DNA of 64,000 nt, taken from an uncultured bacterium (GTDB taxonomy: Bacteria > Bacillota_I > Bacilli_A > RFN20 > CAG-826). Below are positions 54,301-64,000 of the stretch, one piece after another; position 1 is the first letter of the stretch; every line of letters begins with the position of its first letter. The notes under the pieces were generated by a model. That model saw nothing but the letters and a program-made list of their open reading frames with translations, was not told the origin of the DNA and did not search any database. Where the stretch lies: assembly GCA_949299195.1 (NCBI GenBank), contig CASFZN010000021.1:1-64000 (forward strand), read 5' to 3'. A program made the translations under genes and the position numbers.

Positions 54301-55101
54301 ATGGAAAAAACTAAAAAAATAACAATCTTAACCGCAATACCAGACTTTTTCGATTCTTTTTTAAATACTTCAATTATTAAAAGGGCAATTGCTAAAAAGT
54401 TAGTAGAAATAAAAATCATTAATATTAGAGATTATACCCTTGATAAACATCATCGAATTGATTCTCATCCAATCGGAGGAGGAGCGGGGTTAATTTTAAA
54501 ATGTCAGCCAATTGTTGATGCTTTAAATGATAATTCTACTCTTAATTCCTTAAAAATAATCACTTCTCCTAGAGGTAAAACTTTTACTCAAACTGATGCG
54601 ATAAATATTTCAAAAAATAATGATGAAATCGTTATTTTATGTGGTCACTATGAAGGAATTGATGAAAGAGTATTTAAATATTTTGATATTGAATATTCTA
54701 TTGGAGATTATATTTTGACTGGAGGAGAAATCCCTTCTTTAGTAATTATGGATTCAGTTATTAGACTTATTGAAGGAGTAATTAGTGAAGACTCAATAAA
54801 AGAAGAAACATTCAATTCATCATTAGTTGAATATCCTCAATATACTCTCCCATATAACTTTAATAACGATTATATTCCTGATATTTTATTTTCAGGTAAT
54901 CATGAAGCGATTAAAAAATATAACTTAAAAAAATCTTTAGAATATACCCTTAAATATCGTCCTGATTTATTAAAAAATTATGAATTTAATAAAGAGGAAA
55001 AGAAATTACTTAAAGAATTAGAAAGTAGTGAAACTCCTAAATGGGAAATAGATGCTATCGAAAAAGGAAAAAAATTTATAAAATCAAAAAAAGACGAATA
55101 A
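54301..55101 (+). CDS. trmD: tRNA (guanine-37-N1) methyltransferase
   Basis: A 266-residue knotted (SPOUT) methyltransferase that makes m1G37 with S-adenosylmethionine. Motifs HPIGGGAGLILK, LCGHYEGIDERV and YSIGDYILTGGE form the cofactor knot and are intact. The segment EYPQYTLPYNF has Leu where most relatives have Arg (YTRP), a change near the tRNA-binding side. It follows rimM and ends at a terminator shared with the convergent ffh. Confidence 0.96.
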   Translation: MEKTKKITILTAIPDFFDSFLNTSIIKRAIAKKLVEIKIINIRDYTLDKHHRIDSHPIGGGAGLILKCQPIVDALNDNSTLNSLKIITSPRGKTFTQTDAINISKNNDEIVILCGHYEGIDERVFKYFDIEYSIGDYILTGGEIPSLVIMDSVIRLIEGVISEDSIKEETFNSSLVEYPQYTLPYNFNNDYIPDILFSGNHEAIKKYNLKKSLEYTLKYRPDLLKNYEFNKEEKKLLKELESSETPKWEIDAIEKGKKFIKSKKDE

Positions 55102-55117
55102 TATCGTCTTTTTTTAT
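55086..55117. terminator. Bidirectional terminator between trmD and ffh
   Basis: Arms AAGACGA (55091-55097) and TCGTCTT (55104-55110) with flanking A and T runs. It lies over the trmD stop codon and serves both convergent genes. Confidence 0.88.
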
Positions 55118-56463
55118 TATTTAAACATATTGTTAAATCCGCCACCCATAGGAGGAAATTTTCCATTTCTTCCTTTCATCTTTTTCATCATTTCTTTCAT
55201 TTGTTCATATTTTTTGATGACTTTATTAACATCGGCATTAGTTTTACCACATCCTTTAGCAATTCTAACCTTTCGAGAATTTTTTAAAATCGCAGGGTTC
55301 ATTCTTTCTTCAGGAGTCATCGAATTGATGATGACTTCAAACTCTTTCATTTCTTTATTTAATTTTTCTTCTTGTTCATCAGTAATCTTTGGCATTCCAG
55401 GAATAAATTTTAATAAAGATTGAACACTCCCTAACTTTTGAACTTGTTTCATTTGATCAAGCATATCTAAAAGAGTAAAGTCATTACTCATCATCTTTTT
55501 AACTGATTTTTCTGCTTCTTTCTCATCAATTTGAGAGCTCACTTTTTCAACAAAAGTTAAAACATCTCCCATTCCTAAAATTCTTGAAGCCATTCTATCT
55601 GGATAGAAAATATCTAAATCTTGAATCTTTTCTCCAACGCCAGAAAATTTAATTCCAAGTCCAGTAGCACTAGCAATAGATAAAGCAGCACCGCCTCTAG
55701 AATCAGAATCAAGTTTTGACATAATTACACCAGTTAAAGATATTTTTTCATTAAAAGATTTAGTAACATTTAAAGCTTCTTGACCCGATAAAGCATCTAC
55801 TACAATTAATTTTTCATCGATCGGTATCGAATTATTAATATTATTTAATTCATCCATTAATTCTTCATCAATCGATAATCTACCAGCAGTATCGATAATT
55901 AAACAATCATATAATCCTAGTTTTGCTTCTTCATAAGCTTTTTGAGCAATTTCAACAGGACTTACTTCAGTTCCAAGTGAAAAACAATCTACATTTATCG
56001 AATTTGCTAATTCTTTAAGTTGATCAATAGCAGCTAAACGATAGGTATCACAAGCTGCTAAAAGCACCTTTTTGTTAAGCTTGTTTTTCATTAAATATGC
56101 AAGTTTTGCTGCAGTTGTAGTTTTACCACTACCTTGAAGACCAACAAGCATGATAGTTGTAACTTTATTATTGTTATAAGTAATCTCGCTTTTTCCACTA
56201 CCTAAAAGATTAGTTAATTCTTCTTTAACAATTTTAATAACCATTTCGCTTGGATTAAGTTCTTTATAAACATCCATTCCAATACATTTATTTTTGATGG
56301 TTTCAATAAATTCTTTAACAACTTTAAAATTAACATCCGCTTCTAAAAGAGCCATTCTTATCTCTTTTAAAATTGAATCCATATTTGATTCAGTTAATTG
56401 ATGTTCACCTTTAATTCTTTTGATAATTTTTGAAAATTTTTCGCTTAATGCTTCAAATGCCAT
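55117..56463 (-). CDS. ffh: Signal recognition particle GTPase Ffh
   Basis: About 448 residues. The N domain is followed by the G domain with GLQGSGKTTTAAKLA (near 106), DTYRLAAIDQL, DTAGRLSID and the SKLDSDSRGG closing loop, then the Met-rich M domain (LDMLDQMKQVQKLGS, MPKITDEQ, NPAILKNSRKVRIAKGCG) that binds 4.5S RNA and signal peptides. It ends with a Gly/Met-rich tail. I take the ATG at 56461-56463; a TTG two codons earlier is less likely. It follows ylxM by 6 bases. Confidence 0.97.
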   Translation of the reverse strand: MAFEALSEKFSKIIKRIKGEHQLTESNMDSILKEIRMALLEADVNFKVVKEFIETIKNKCIGMDVYKELNPSEMVIKIVKEELTNLLGSGKSEITYNNNKVTTIMLVGLQGSGKTTTAAKLAYLMKNKLNKKVLLAACDTYRLAAIDQLKELANSINVDCFSLGTEVSPVEIAQKAYEEAKLGLYDCLIIDTAGRLSIDEELMDELNNINNSIPIDEKLIVVDALSGQEALNVTKSFNEKISLTGVIMSKLDSDSRGGAALSIASATGLGIKFSGVGEKIQDLDIFYPDRMASRILGMGDVLTFVEKVSSQIDEKEAEKSVKKMMSNDFTLLDMLDQMKQVQKLGSVQSLLKFIPGMPKITDEQEEKLNKEMKEFEVIINSMTPEERMNPAILKNSRKVRIAKGCGKTNADVNKVIKKYEQMKEMMKKMKGRNGKFPPMGGGFNNMFK

Positions 56464-56469
56464 AGTCAA

Positions 56470-56793
56470 TTACTCTCTTTCTTCATCTCTTAATATCTTT
56501 AAAATGTTTTCTTTATTAAATTTTATATCTTCTAAAGTTTCAATCTTTTTAATTCTTTCTTCAAACTTTAACTTTTCTTCATATTCTTCGAGTTTTTTTA
56601 CACTTTTATTAAGTGAATCTAATACTGCGCTTCTAGAAATATTTTCTAAATCACTAATTTCGGTCAAAGAAAGATTATAAAAATAATACTTCTCTAAAAT
56701 ATCTTTTTGCTTTGAAGTAAGAAGTTCTCCATATAAATCATAAAGGATAGTAACCTTATCTATTTTATCTAATAAAGATTCGTTCTTTTTCAT
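56470..56793 (-). CDS. ylxM: YlxM-family helix-turn-helix protein
   Basis: A 107-residue protein of the YlxM/p13 family, always found beside ffh; in streptococci it modulates SRP GTPase activity. The sigma-factor-like helix-turn-helix LSLTEISDLENISRSAVLDSL (parts of 41-61) is clear, and a charged helical tail follows. Its start, ATG at 56793, directly follows AAAATAGT, with GAGTAA further upstream. It ends 6 bases before the ffh ATG. Confidence 0.92.
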   Translation of the reverse strand: MKKNESLLDKIDKVTILYDLYGELLTSKQKDILEKYYFYNLSLTEISDLENISRSAVLDSLNKSVKKLEEYEEKLKFEERIKKIETLEDIKFNKENILKILRDEERE

Positions 56794-56804
56794 ACTATTT
56801 TAAA

Positions 56805-57818
56805 TTACTCTTGGCGATTTTCCTCTTCTTCTACTATTTCATCATCTTTAAGTAAGCCATTAATATATTCGCTTAAATCAAAAATACGTAAATCATCCAT
56901 TTTTTCGCCTAATCCAATAAATCTAACACTTAAATCTAATTCGTTTTTAATTGAAAAAATAATTCCGCCCTTACTAGTTCCATCCATTTTAGTAAGAATA
57001 ATTCCAGTTAAAGGTAAAATTTCTTTAAATGCTTTTGCTTGTAAAACGCCGTTTTGACCAGTTGTAGCATCTAAAACTAATAAACATTCATCAAGTTTAT
57101 AATCTTCTTTTTCAATAACTTTACTAATTTTTTTAAGTTCGTTCATCAAGTTAACTTTATTTTGTAATCTTCCAGCTGTATCAATAATAATTAAGTCAAA
57201 ATCATGATTTTTTGCATATTCTAAACCTTTATAAACAACACTAGCTGGGTCTTCGTTATCATTTCCACTTATAATTTCAGCGTTTATTTTTTCTGCCCAA
57301 TAAGTAAGTTGTTCTTTTGCTCCTGCTCTAAAAGTATCAGCAGCAATAAGTAAAACTTTTTTACCTTCTTTAATATAAAAATGAGCAAGTTTAGCAATTG
57401 AAGTTGTCTTTCCAACTCCGTTAACACCTGAAATTAAGATTACTTCTGGATGAGATTCAAAACTTAATCCAATGTTCTTCTTTTCTTTTGCTTCTTCATC
57501 TAAATATGAAGAGAATAAAATCTCAAAAAGAATTTCGTTAATTTTATCACTATCCTCAACCTTTTCTTTTTTAACTCTTTCTAAAAGGTCTTCCATTACT
57601 TTAAGAGTAAAAGAAACTCCACAGTCACTTGAAATTAAAATCTCTTCGATTTCTTCAAAGTATTCTTCATTAACTTTACGATATTTTTTATTTAATTTAT
57701 TTAATCTATGTGTAAAAGCTTTTCGAGATTCTTTTAACCCCGAATCATAGACTTCATATGTTTTTTCATCTTTTTCTTTCTTAGAAAAAACGCTTATTAA
57801 TTTATCAAAAAATCCCAT
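56805..57818 (-). CDS. ftsY: Signal recognition particle receptor FtsY
   Basis: A 337-residue SRP receptor GTPase. A basic N-terminal helix (FFDKLISVFSKKEKDEK) for membrane contact precedes the N domain and the G domain with GVNGVGKTTSIAKLA (about 137-151), AADTFRAGAKEQL, IDTAGRLQNKV and LTKMDGTSKGG. The acidic A domain of some FtsY proteins is absent. It lies 9 bases after rnc; smc, usually between rnc and ftsY, is missing. It ends 11 bases before ylxM. Confidence 0.96.
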   Translation of the reverse strand: MGFFDKLISVFSKKEKDEKTYEVYDSGLKESRKAFTHRLNKLNKKYRKVNEEYFEEIEEILISSDCGVSFTLKVMEDLLERVKKEKVEDSDKINEILFEILFSSYLDEEAKEKKNIGLSFESHPEVILISGVNGVGKTTSIAKLAHFYIKEGKKVLLIAADTFRAGAKEQLTYWAEKINAEIISGNDNEDPASVVYKGLEYAKNHDFDLIIIDTAGRLQNKVNLMNELKKISKVIEKEDYKLDECLLVLDATTGQNGVLQAKAFKEILPLTGIILTKMDGTSKGGIIFSIKNELDLSVRFIGLGEKMDDLRIFDLSEYINGLLKDDEIVEEEENRQE

Positions 57819-57827
57819 ATTTATCGA

Positions 57828-58511
57828 TTAAATAGCCTTTTTATTTAAAGCATCTTTAGCTGCCATTTGTTCAGCTCTTTTTTTAGATGCTCCGACTCCT
57901 TTACCTAATAATAAATCATTAAAATAGACTTCAACATAAAAGGTTTTATTATGTGGAGGTCCTTTTTCATCAACTACTTTATAAGAAACAGATTCACGAT
58001 GTTCCGCTTGCATTGCTTCTTGAAGGATTGATTTATAATCCTTAACATCTTCTAAAGATAAATTTTTAATATCATCATGATAGATTTTTTCAATGAATTT
58101 TTTAACAAATTCAAAACCTTGATCTAGATAAATTGCTCCAATAACTGCTTCAAAAATATCTTCTAAAATTGAATCATTATTGAAAGCGTTTTCCTTATTT
58201 AAAGAGTGACCAATTTTAATAAATTGAGTAAATCCTTCTTTTCTAGCAAGTTTCGCTAGAGTTTTTGATTGAACTAAGCTAGCTTTAGCTTTAGTTAAAT
58301 CTCCTTCAAGCATATCTTTATGATCAATATATAAATTAGAAGCAATAACAAAGGATAAAACACTATCTCCTAAAAACTCTAATCTTTCATAATCGTAATG
58401 TGAAGTTTTAGCGTCACTATTAAAAGATGAGTGGGTAAAAGCTCTTTCATAAATCTTGCGATTATGAGGCTTTATATCGTATTTTTCAAAAAATTTCGCC
58501 AAATCTTCCAT
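57828..58511 (-). CDS. rnc: Ribonuclease III
   Basis: A 227-residue double-strand-specific RNase. The nuclease signature ERLEFLGDSVLSF (about 43-55) and the second acidic site DIFEAVIGAIYLD (about 118-130) are present, followed by a double-stranded RNA-binding domain (152-227, with YKVVDEKGPPHNKTF and KKRAEQMAAKDAL). It matures rRNA and SRP RNA. It follows plsX by 28 bases. Confidence 0.96.
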   Translation of the reverse strand: MEDLAKFFEKYDIKPHNRKIYERAFTHSSFNSDAKTSHYDYERLEFLGDSVLSFVIASNLYIDHKDMLEGDLTKAKASLVQSKTLAKLARKEGFTQFIKIGHSLNKENAFNNDSILEDIFEAVIGAIYLDQGFEFVKKFIEKIYHDDIKNLSLEDVKDYKSILQEAMQAEHRESVSYKVVDEKGPPHNKTFYVEVYFNDLLLGKGVGASKKRAEQMAAKDALNKKAI

Positions 58512-58539
58512 AAAAATATAAATCTCTTTCTTTTTTTAA

Positions 58540-59550
58540 TTAATTATTTTCTTTTAATTTTTCTTTAACTTTTTCTACTAACTTCTTATTTCCTAAGTCG
58601 TTTGCAAGTTTAATTGCTGAAAGGAATGCTTTTTCATCACTACTTCCATGAGCTTTAATAACAATTTTATTAACTCCAATTAACATTGCGCCACCAATAT
58701 TTTTATAATTTAATTTTTCTTTAAATTCACTCATTTTGGATTTAAGTAATAATCCTGCAATTTTTGTTTTGGTTGAAGAATAAATTGCATCTTTAAGTAA
58801 CGAAGTAACTAATTTTACAGTTCCTTCAGTAGTTTTTAAGAAGATATTTCCACTAAATCCATCACTAACAACAACATCAGCATTACCACTTAAAACTTCT
58901 CTTCCTTCAATATTTCCAACAAAATTGATTCTGGAATCATTTTTTAAAAGTTGATGAGCTTCTTTATGTTCATTTCTTCCTTTTTCTTCTTCAGTACCAT
59001 TATTTAATAAAAATACCTTTGGTTTAGCTTCATTAAATGCAAGATTATAATAAATAGAACCAAGTAAACCGAATTGAGCTAATTCTTCAGCAGTATTTTC
59101 TAAATTAGCACCTAAATCAAGCATAACTGTCTTTTTATTTTCAATATATGTAGGAAGTGTGGTAATTAATCCAGGTCTTTTTACTCCTTCAATTCGTTTA
59201 ATTTTAAAGATTGAAGCTGTTAATAAAGCTCCAGTTGATCCTGCAGAAATTATTGAATCGTAATCATTATCAAGTAATTCTTTAACGGCTACCATTAAAG
59301 AAGATTCCTTATCTTTTAAAGCTGACATTGGGTCAACATCCATTGCGACAACGGTTTTAGATTTAACTAACTTTATATATGGCTTATCTTTAACTTCGCT
59401 TAAACTTTCTAACGCTTTATTATCTCCAACAAGAATAAAAGAATCGTTATTTTCGTCTATTTTTACGCTATTTAAATAAGATTTGATAGCTTTAATAGTA
59501 ATTTCACTACCAGCATCTCCACCCATTAAATCAATAACAATCTTACTCAT
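58540..59550 (-). CDS. plsX: Phosphate acyltransferase PlsX
   Basis: A 336-residue enzyme making acyl-phosphate from acyl-ACP, the first step of phosphatidic acid synthesis in Firmicutes. The N-terminal motif IDLMGGDAGSE (usually MGGDnaP), SAGSTGALL, RPGL and the C-terminal GGAMLIGVN are present. The acpP gene normally close downstream is missing here, and rnc follows directly. RBS GGAGAAAA lies before the ATG. Together with the FakA-like gene upstream, acyl-phosphate could be supplied from exogenous fatty acids as well. Confidence 0.95.
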   Translation of the reverse strand: MSKIVIDLMGGDAGSEITIKAIKSYLNSVKIDENNDSFILVGDNKALESLSEVKDKPYIKLVKSKTVVAMDVDPMSALKDKESSLMVAVKELLDNDYDSIISAGSTGALLTASIFKIKRIEGVKRPGLITTLPTYIENKKTVMLDLGANLENTAEELAQFGLLGSIYYNLAFNEAKPKVFLLNNGTEEEKGRNEHKEAHQLLKNDSRINFVGNIEGREVLSGNADVVVSDGFSGNIFLKTTEGTVKLVTSLLKDAIYSSTKTKIAGLLLKSKMSEFKEKLNYKNIGGAMLIGVNKIVIKAHGSSDEKAFLSAIKLANDLGNKKLVEKVKEKLKENN

Positions 59551-59598
59551 AAATATTTAATTTTCTCCTATTAATTCTTATTCTTTTTTTATGAATAC

Positions 59599-59621
59599 AA
59601 CCACCAAAACATTTGGTGGTT
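59599..59621 (-). terminator. Strong hairpin between fakA and plsX, weak terminator
   Basis: Ten-base arms AACCACCAAA (59599-59608) and TTTGGTGGTT (59612-59621). No T-run follows on the minus strand, so it may attenuate or protect the message rather than end it. Confidence 0.5.
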
Positions 59622-59652
59622 ATACAAAAAGTAATTAATTATTTATTTTAAT

Positions 59653-61353
59653 TTATTCAACACCTAAAAGGAATGAATAAACTGGTTGATTTCCTTCTCT
59701 TAAATCAAGTTCTACAAGAGGGAATTCTTTTTCAAATTTCTTTAATATTTTATCAGCTTCTTTTTTAGTAACATCATCACCCATTAAAATGGTAACTACG
59801 CTACTATCTTCATCAATAACACTATTTAAAAGTGCAAATAAAGCATCAAGTTTATCTTTATGGGAAGAGATAATATCTTTTGTTTCTCTAATTGCCATAA
59901 ATTCACCTTTTTTAATATGAACATTATTAAGGTTGGTATCTTTAATTGAATAAGTAACTGCTCCTGATTTAACACTACCAATAGCTTCAGTTAAAGTTTC
60001 TTCATTTTCCTCTTTTGATAATTCGCTATTAAAATTCATAGCACTAACAACACCTTGCATAATAGTTTTAGTAGGAACAACTACGACATCTTGTTTTTCA
60101 CCTAAAATTTCTTTAGCTTGTCTTGCACTCATTAAAATATTTGAGTTATTTGGGAAAATAAAGACAGTTTCAGCATTAACTTTTTCAGCCGCATCAATAA
60201 AATCTTGAGCTGAAGGGTTATTGGTTTGACCGCCATTTACAAGTTCATCAACGCCAACGCTTTTAAATAATTCATCAACGCCTTTTCCGCTACTAGTTGC
60301 GATTAAAGCGTATTTTTTTCTTTCTTTTTTGGTGTCTTTAACAATTAAAGGAGCGGTTTTTAAATCACTCTTATCAATTTCGCCATTTTTAGATTCATCA
60401 TTAACTAAAATTTCATGGTGTTGTTCGGTCATATTTTCACATTTAATACGTTTAAATTCACCGAATTCTTGGGCATAATTTAAAATTACACCTGGGCGGA
60501 GAGTATGAACATGAACCTTAACAAAATCTTCATCATCAATAACTACTAACGAGTTACCATGACTTGATAAATAGTTAACAAACCTAGCTCTATTAAAGAC
60601 TCTTTTTCCGTTATCACTTTCTAAATGTAAGACAAATTCAGTACAATATCCGAATTCTTCTTCTTCAAACTTAGCTTGAACTGCATGTTCAACTTGTGGA
60701 CGAGCTTCTTCTAAGGATGTTCCTTGAATTCTTTCAACCATGTTACCTAAAAGATATGATTCCATACCTTCAATAACTTTAACGAATCCGGCTCCACCAC
60801 TATCAACGACTCCAACTTCTCTTAAAACAGGCAAAAGATTTGGAGTTCTTTCAAGAGAATCATTAGCAGCTTTAACATAGATTGAGAAAGCTTCTTCAAT
60901 GCTCATTCTTGGAGTTAATGATTCTTTTAATTTTTGTGCTGATTCTCTAATGACTGTTAACATTGTACCTTCAACAGGTTGGATAACGCCTTTATAGGTA
61001 CTTTTTGCAGCACTTTCTAAAATTTCACTTAATTCTTTGACGTCAATTTCGTTTCTACCCTTTAAAGAATCGCTAATTCCTTTAAAGTAGAATGCTAAAA
61101 TCGAACCACTATTACCATAGGAAGCGTGAATTTCAGCGCTTGCTAATAATTTTGCTATATAAGAAAGGTCTTCACTCATATTGAATTGAATAGCTTTGAC
61201 CCCACTAACCATGGTTAAATTCATATTAGTTCCAGTATCACCATCTGGAATTGGGAAGACGTTTAAAGCGTCAACTTCTGGATAACTATTATAAAGGTTA
61301 TTAGATCCACTAATCACCATGTTTTTAAATATTTGTCCATCGATCGTTTTCAT
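59653..61353 (-). CDS. fakA: Fatty acid kinase FakA-like protein (DhaL/DAK2 domain, YloV)
   Basis: A 566-residue protein. The N-terminal DhaL ATP-binding domain has NVFPIPDGDTGTNMNLTM (about 31-48) with the Mg-binding aspartates, SYGNSGSIL and RVGVVDSGGAGFV-like GVVDSGGAGF; a middle domain and a C-terminal DegV-like domain follow. In staphylococci FakA phosphorylates exogenous fatty acids bound to FakB for use by PlsX and PlsY. Its place between asp23 and the plsX region matches Bacillus yloV. No fakB is in the window. Confidence 0.93.
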   Translation of the reverse strand: MKTIDGQIFKNMVISGSNNLYNSYPEVDALNVFPIPDGDTGTNMNLTMVSGVKAIQFNMSEDLSYIAKLLASAEIHASYGNSGSILAFYFKGISDSLKGRNEIDVKELSEILESAAKSTYKGVIQPVEGTMLTVIRESAQKLKESLTPRMSIEEAFSIYVKAANDSLERTPNLLPVLREVGVVDSGGAGFVKVIEGMESYLLGNMVERIQGTSLEEARPQVEHAVQAKFEEEEFGYCTEFVLHLESDNGKRVFNRARFVNYLSSHGNSLVVIDDEDFVKVHVHTLRPGVILNYAQEFGEFKRIKCENMTEQHHEILVNDESKNGEIDKSDLKTAPLIVKDTKKERKKYALIATSSGKGVDELFKSVGVDELVNGGQTNNPSAQDFIDAAEKVNAETVFIFPNNSNILMSARQAKEILGEKQDVVVVPTKTIMQGVVSAMNFNSELSKEENEETLTEAIGSVKSGAVTYSIKDTNLNNVHIKKGEFMAIRETKDIISSHKDKLDALFALLNSVIDEDSSVVTILMGDDVTKKEADKILKKFEKEFPLVELDLREGNQPVYSFLLGVE

Positions 61354-61505
61354 TTCCTTTAAATACTCCTATTAATCGCTCTTTAAGTTTTGAAAATAGC
61401 CCTTGATTAATACCTACTTTTTTATCAATAAACGACTATTTCTTATTAATATATAAGTAACTTGCTAGTAATAATTTCTTTTTAATCAATTAAAGATTTA
61501 AAAAC

Positions 61506-61922
61506 TTAAATAATTTTTAAATCTTCAACATAAACATTGATCTTACGGTAAATCTTACCGTATTTTTGGGTTATAAAATATTCAAGTCTTTTCATGACTT
61601 CGTTCATAACTTCATTGACTCTTAAGCCATATGCAATTTGAATATGGACATTAATATCGTACTTTTTAAGTGAAGCAATACTTTCAATATTAACGCCTTT
61701 GATATAGTTATCTTTCTTTAAAATATTATTTAAAGAAGAATTATAATCAACAAGTCCAATAACACCAAAACAAGTAGAGATAGTTTCTCCAACAAAAGTA
61801 GCTAATTCTTTTTTAAATAAGGAAGGTAATTCTTCTTTCTTTTTAACTACTTCTTTACTTTTTTTCTCTACTTTTACGGTTTTATTAACTTTAGTTTTAA
61901 CTTCTTTTTTCTTTTCTGCCAT
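61506..61922 (-). CDS. Asp23/YloU-family envelope stress protein
   Basis: A 138-residue protein with a Lys/Glu-rich N-terminal 40 residues, followed by the Asp23 fold: TFVGETISTCFGVIGLVDY (usually i..iA....GV.g), VNIESIASLKKYDINVHIQIAYGLRV and a C-terminal KINVYVEDLKI. The usual N-terminal charged part is longer than in Bacillus YloU. Members sit at the membrane and relate to cell-envelope stress. It precedes fakA by about 150 bases, as yloU precedes yloV in Bacillus, and directly follows the rRNA operon. Confidence 0.88.
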   Translation of the reverse strand: MAEKKKEVKTKVNKTVKVEKKSKEVVKKKEELPSLFKKELATFVGETISTCFGVIGLVDYNSSLNNILKKDNYIKGVNIESIASLKKYDINVHIQIAYGLRVNEVMNEVMKRLEYFITQKYGKIYRKINVYVEDLKII

Positions 61923-62040
61923 AAATCTTTTTAATATTCTTTAAAATTTATATTCTTTTAACTATCGATATCAAATTCTATATTCGAATTTATATCGGTA
62001 ATAATTATAACATAAAATGATATAAGATAATATAAAAAAA

Positions 62041-62152
62041 GAGCCCAGCGACTTGCTATTCTTGCCTTGCGGCTACCTTCGCCATTGCAGTGCTTAACTT
62101 CTCTGTTCGGGATGGGAAGAGGTGTGTCCACTGTATCATCGTCACCAGACTC
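62041..62152 (-). rRNA. rrf: 5S ribosomal RNA
   Basis: 112 bases on the minus strand; ends GAGTCTGG and CTGGGCTC pair to form helix I. The interior contains the conserved CCCATCCCGAACAGAGAAG stretch (near 62104-62125) and AAGTTAAGC. A run of seven T directly after the 3' end on the minus strand may serve as terminator. Confidence 0.95.
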
Positions 62153-62274
62153 AATATTTATTTGAGAGACTACATTTTAATCAAAGTGTTCTCTGAAAAC
62201 AAGATATTTATTTTATTTTGTTCTTTCTTAACCCTAATAATTTATTTTTTTAGATCTTTTAGTAAAATCTTAGA

Positions 62275-64000
<1,726 letters not shown>

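Noticed and set aside
61408..61421. TTAATACCTACTTT shared with 53643-53656
   Set aside because: A 14-base match is expected by chance in 64 kb of A+T-rich DNA.

Overview
The window is a low-G+C Firmicutes-type chromosome segment. Gene content and order are those of Bacilli, with several traits of the Mollicutes-like gut lineages near Erysipelotrichia (RF39-type, an inference): very A+T-rich sequence, a lipoprotein-type ATP synthase subunit b, and loci that have lost uppS, smc, acpP, codY and proS. TGA is a stop codon (atpB ends at TGA and no long frame reads TGA as Trp), so this is not a code-4 mollicute.

Layout. 1-3.3 kb: a two-gene ABC exporter and its TetR-type regulator, visibly richer in G+C than everything else except the rRNA and probably acquired. 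3.3-7.8 kb: tRNA-Leu, tRNA-Arg, a small membrane protein, an AlbA/ATPase-type regulator, a GNAT acetyltransferase and a MATE exporter. 7.8-12.2 kb: a three-subunit NAD(P)-linked [FeFe] hydrogenase operon (hndA-hndC-hndD). 12.2-14.3 kb: an EF-G paralogue. 14.8-18.7 kb: two tandem unknown lipoproteins. 18.7-26.2 kb: the complete F1Fo ATP synthase operon atpI-B-E-F-H-A-G-D-C behind an operator-like promoter; its c subunit carries a two-carboxylate Na+ motif. 26.2-27.1 kb: tRNA-Ala, a flavodoxin and tRNA-Arg.

27.1-48.6 kb, read on the minus strand, is the classic Firmicutes housekeeping run rplS-rbgA-rnhB-dprA-topA-trmFO-xerC-rpsB-tsf-pyrH-frr-cdsA-dxr-rseP-polC. It is interrupted between tsf and pyrH by decayed membrane-protein fragments and lacks uppS. 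48.7-55.1 kb holds rpsP-khpA and rimM-trmD on the plus strand: compared with the usual order ffh-rpsP-khpA-rimM-trmD-rplS, this block is inverted. Inside it sit a DUF362 protein, an aldo/keto reductase and two broken flavodoxin genes. 55.1-61.9 kb is asp23-fakA-plsX-rnc-ftsY-ylxM-ffh on the minus strand. 62.0-64.0 kb is the end of an rRNA operon (5S and the 3' part of 23S), also minus.

How it fits together: fermentative energy metabolism (H2 evolution from reduced carriers, an ATP synthase that may be Na+-coupled), translation and protein targeting (S2, S16, L19, EF-Ts, RRF, Ffh, FtsY, RimM, TrmD, TrmFO, RbgA), DNA replication and topology (PolC, TopA, XerC, DprA, RNase HII), and lipid precursors (PlsX, FakA, CdsA, Dxr). 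The least explained parts are non-coding: repeated palindromes (TTTCCACGTGGAAA), a 28-bp intergenic repeat, an iteron-like cluster near 3.4 kb, a palindrome shared by two unrelated promoters, and a strand-oriented AAATAGT word at many gene junctions.
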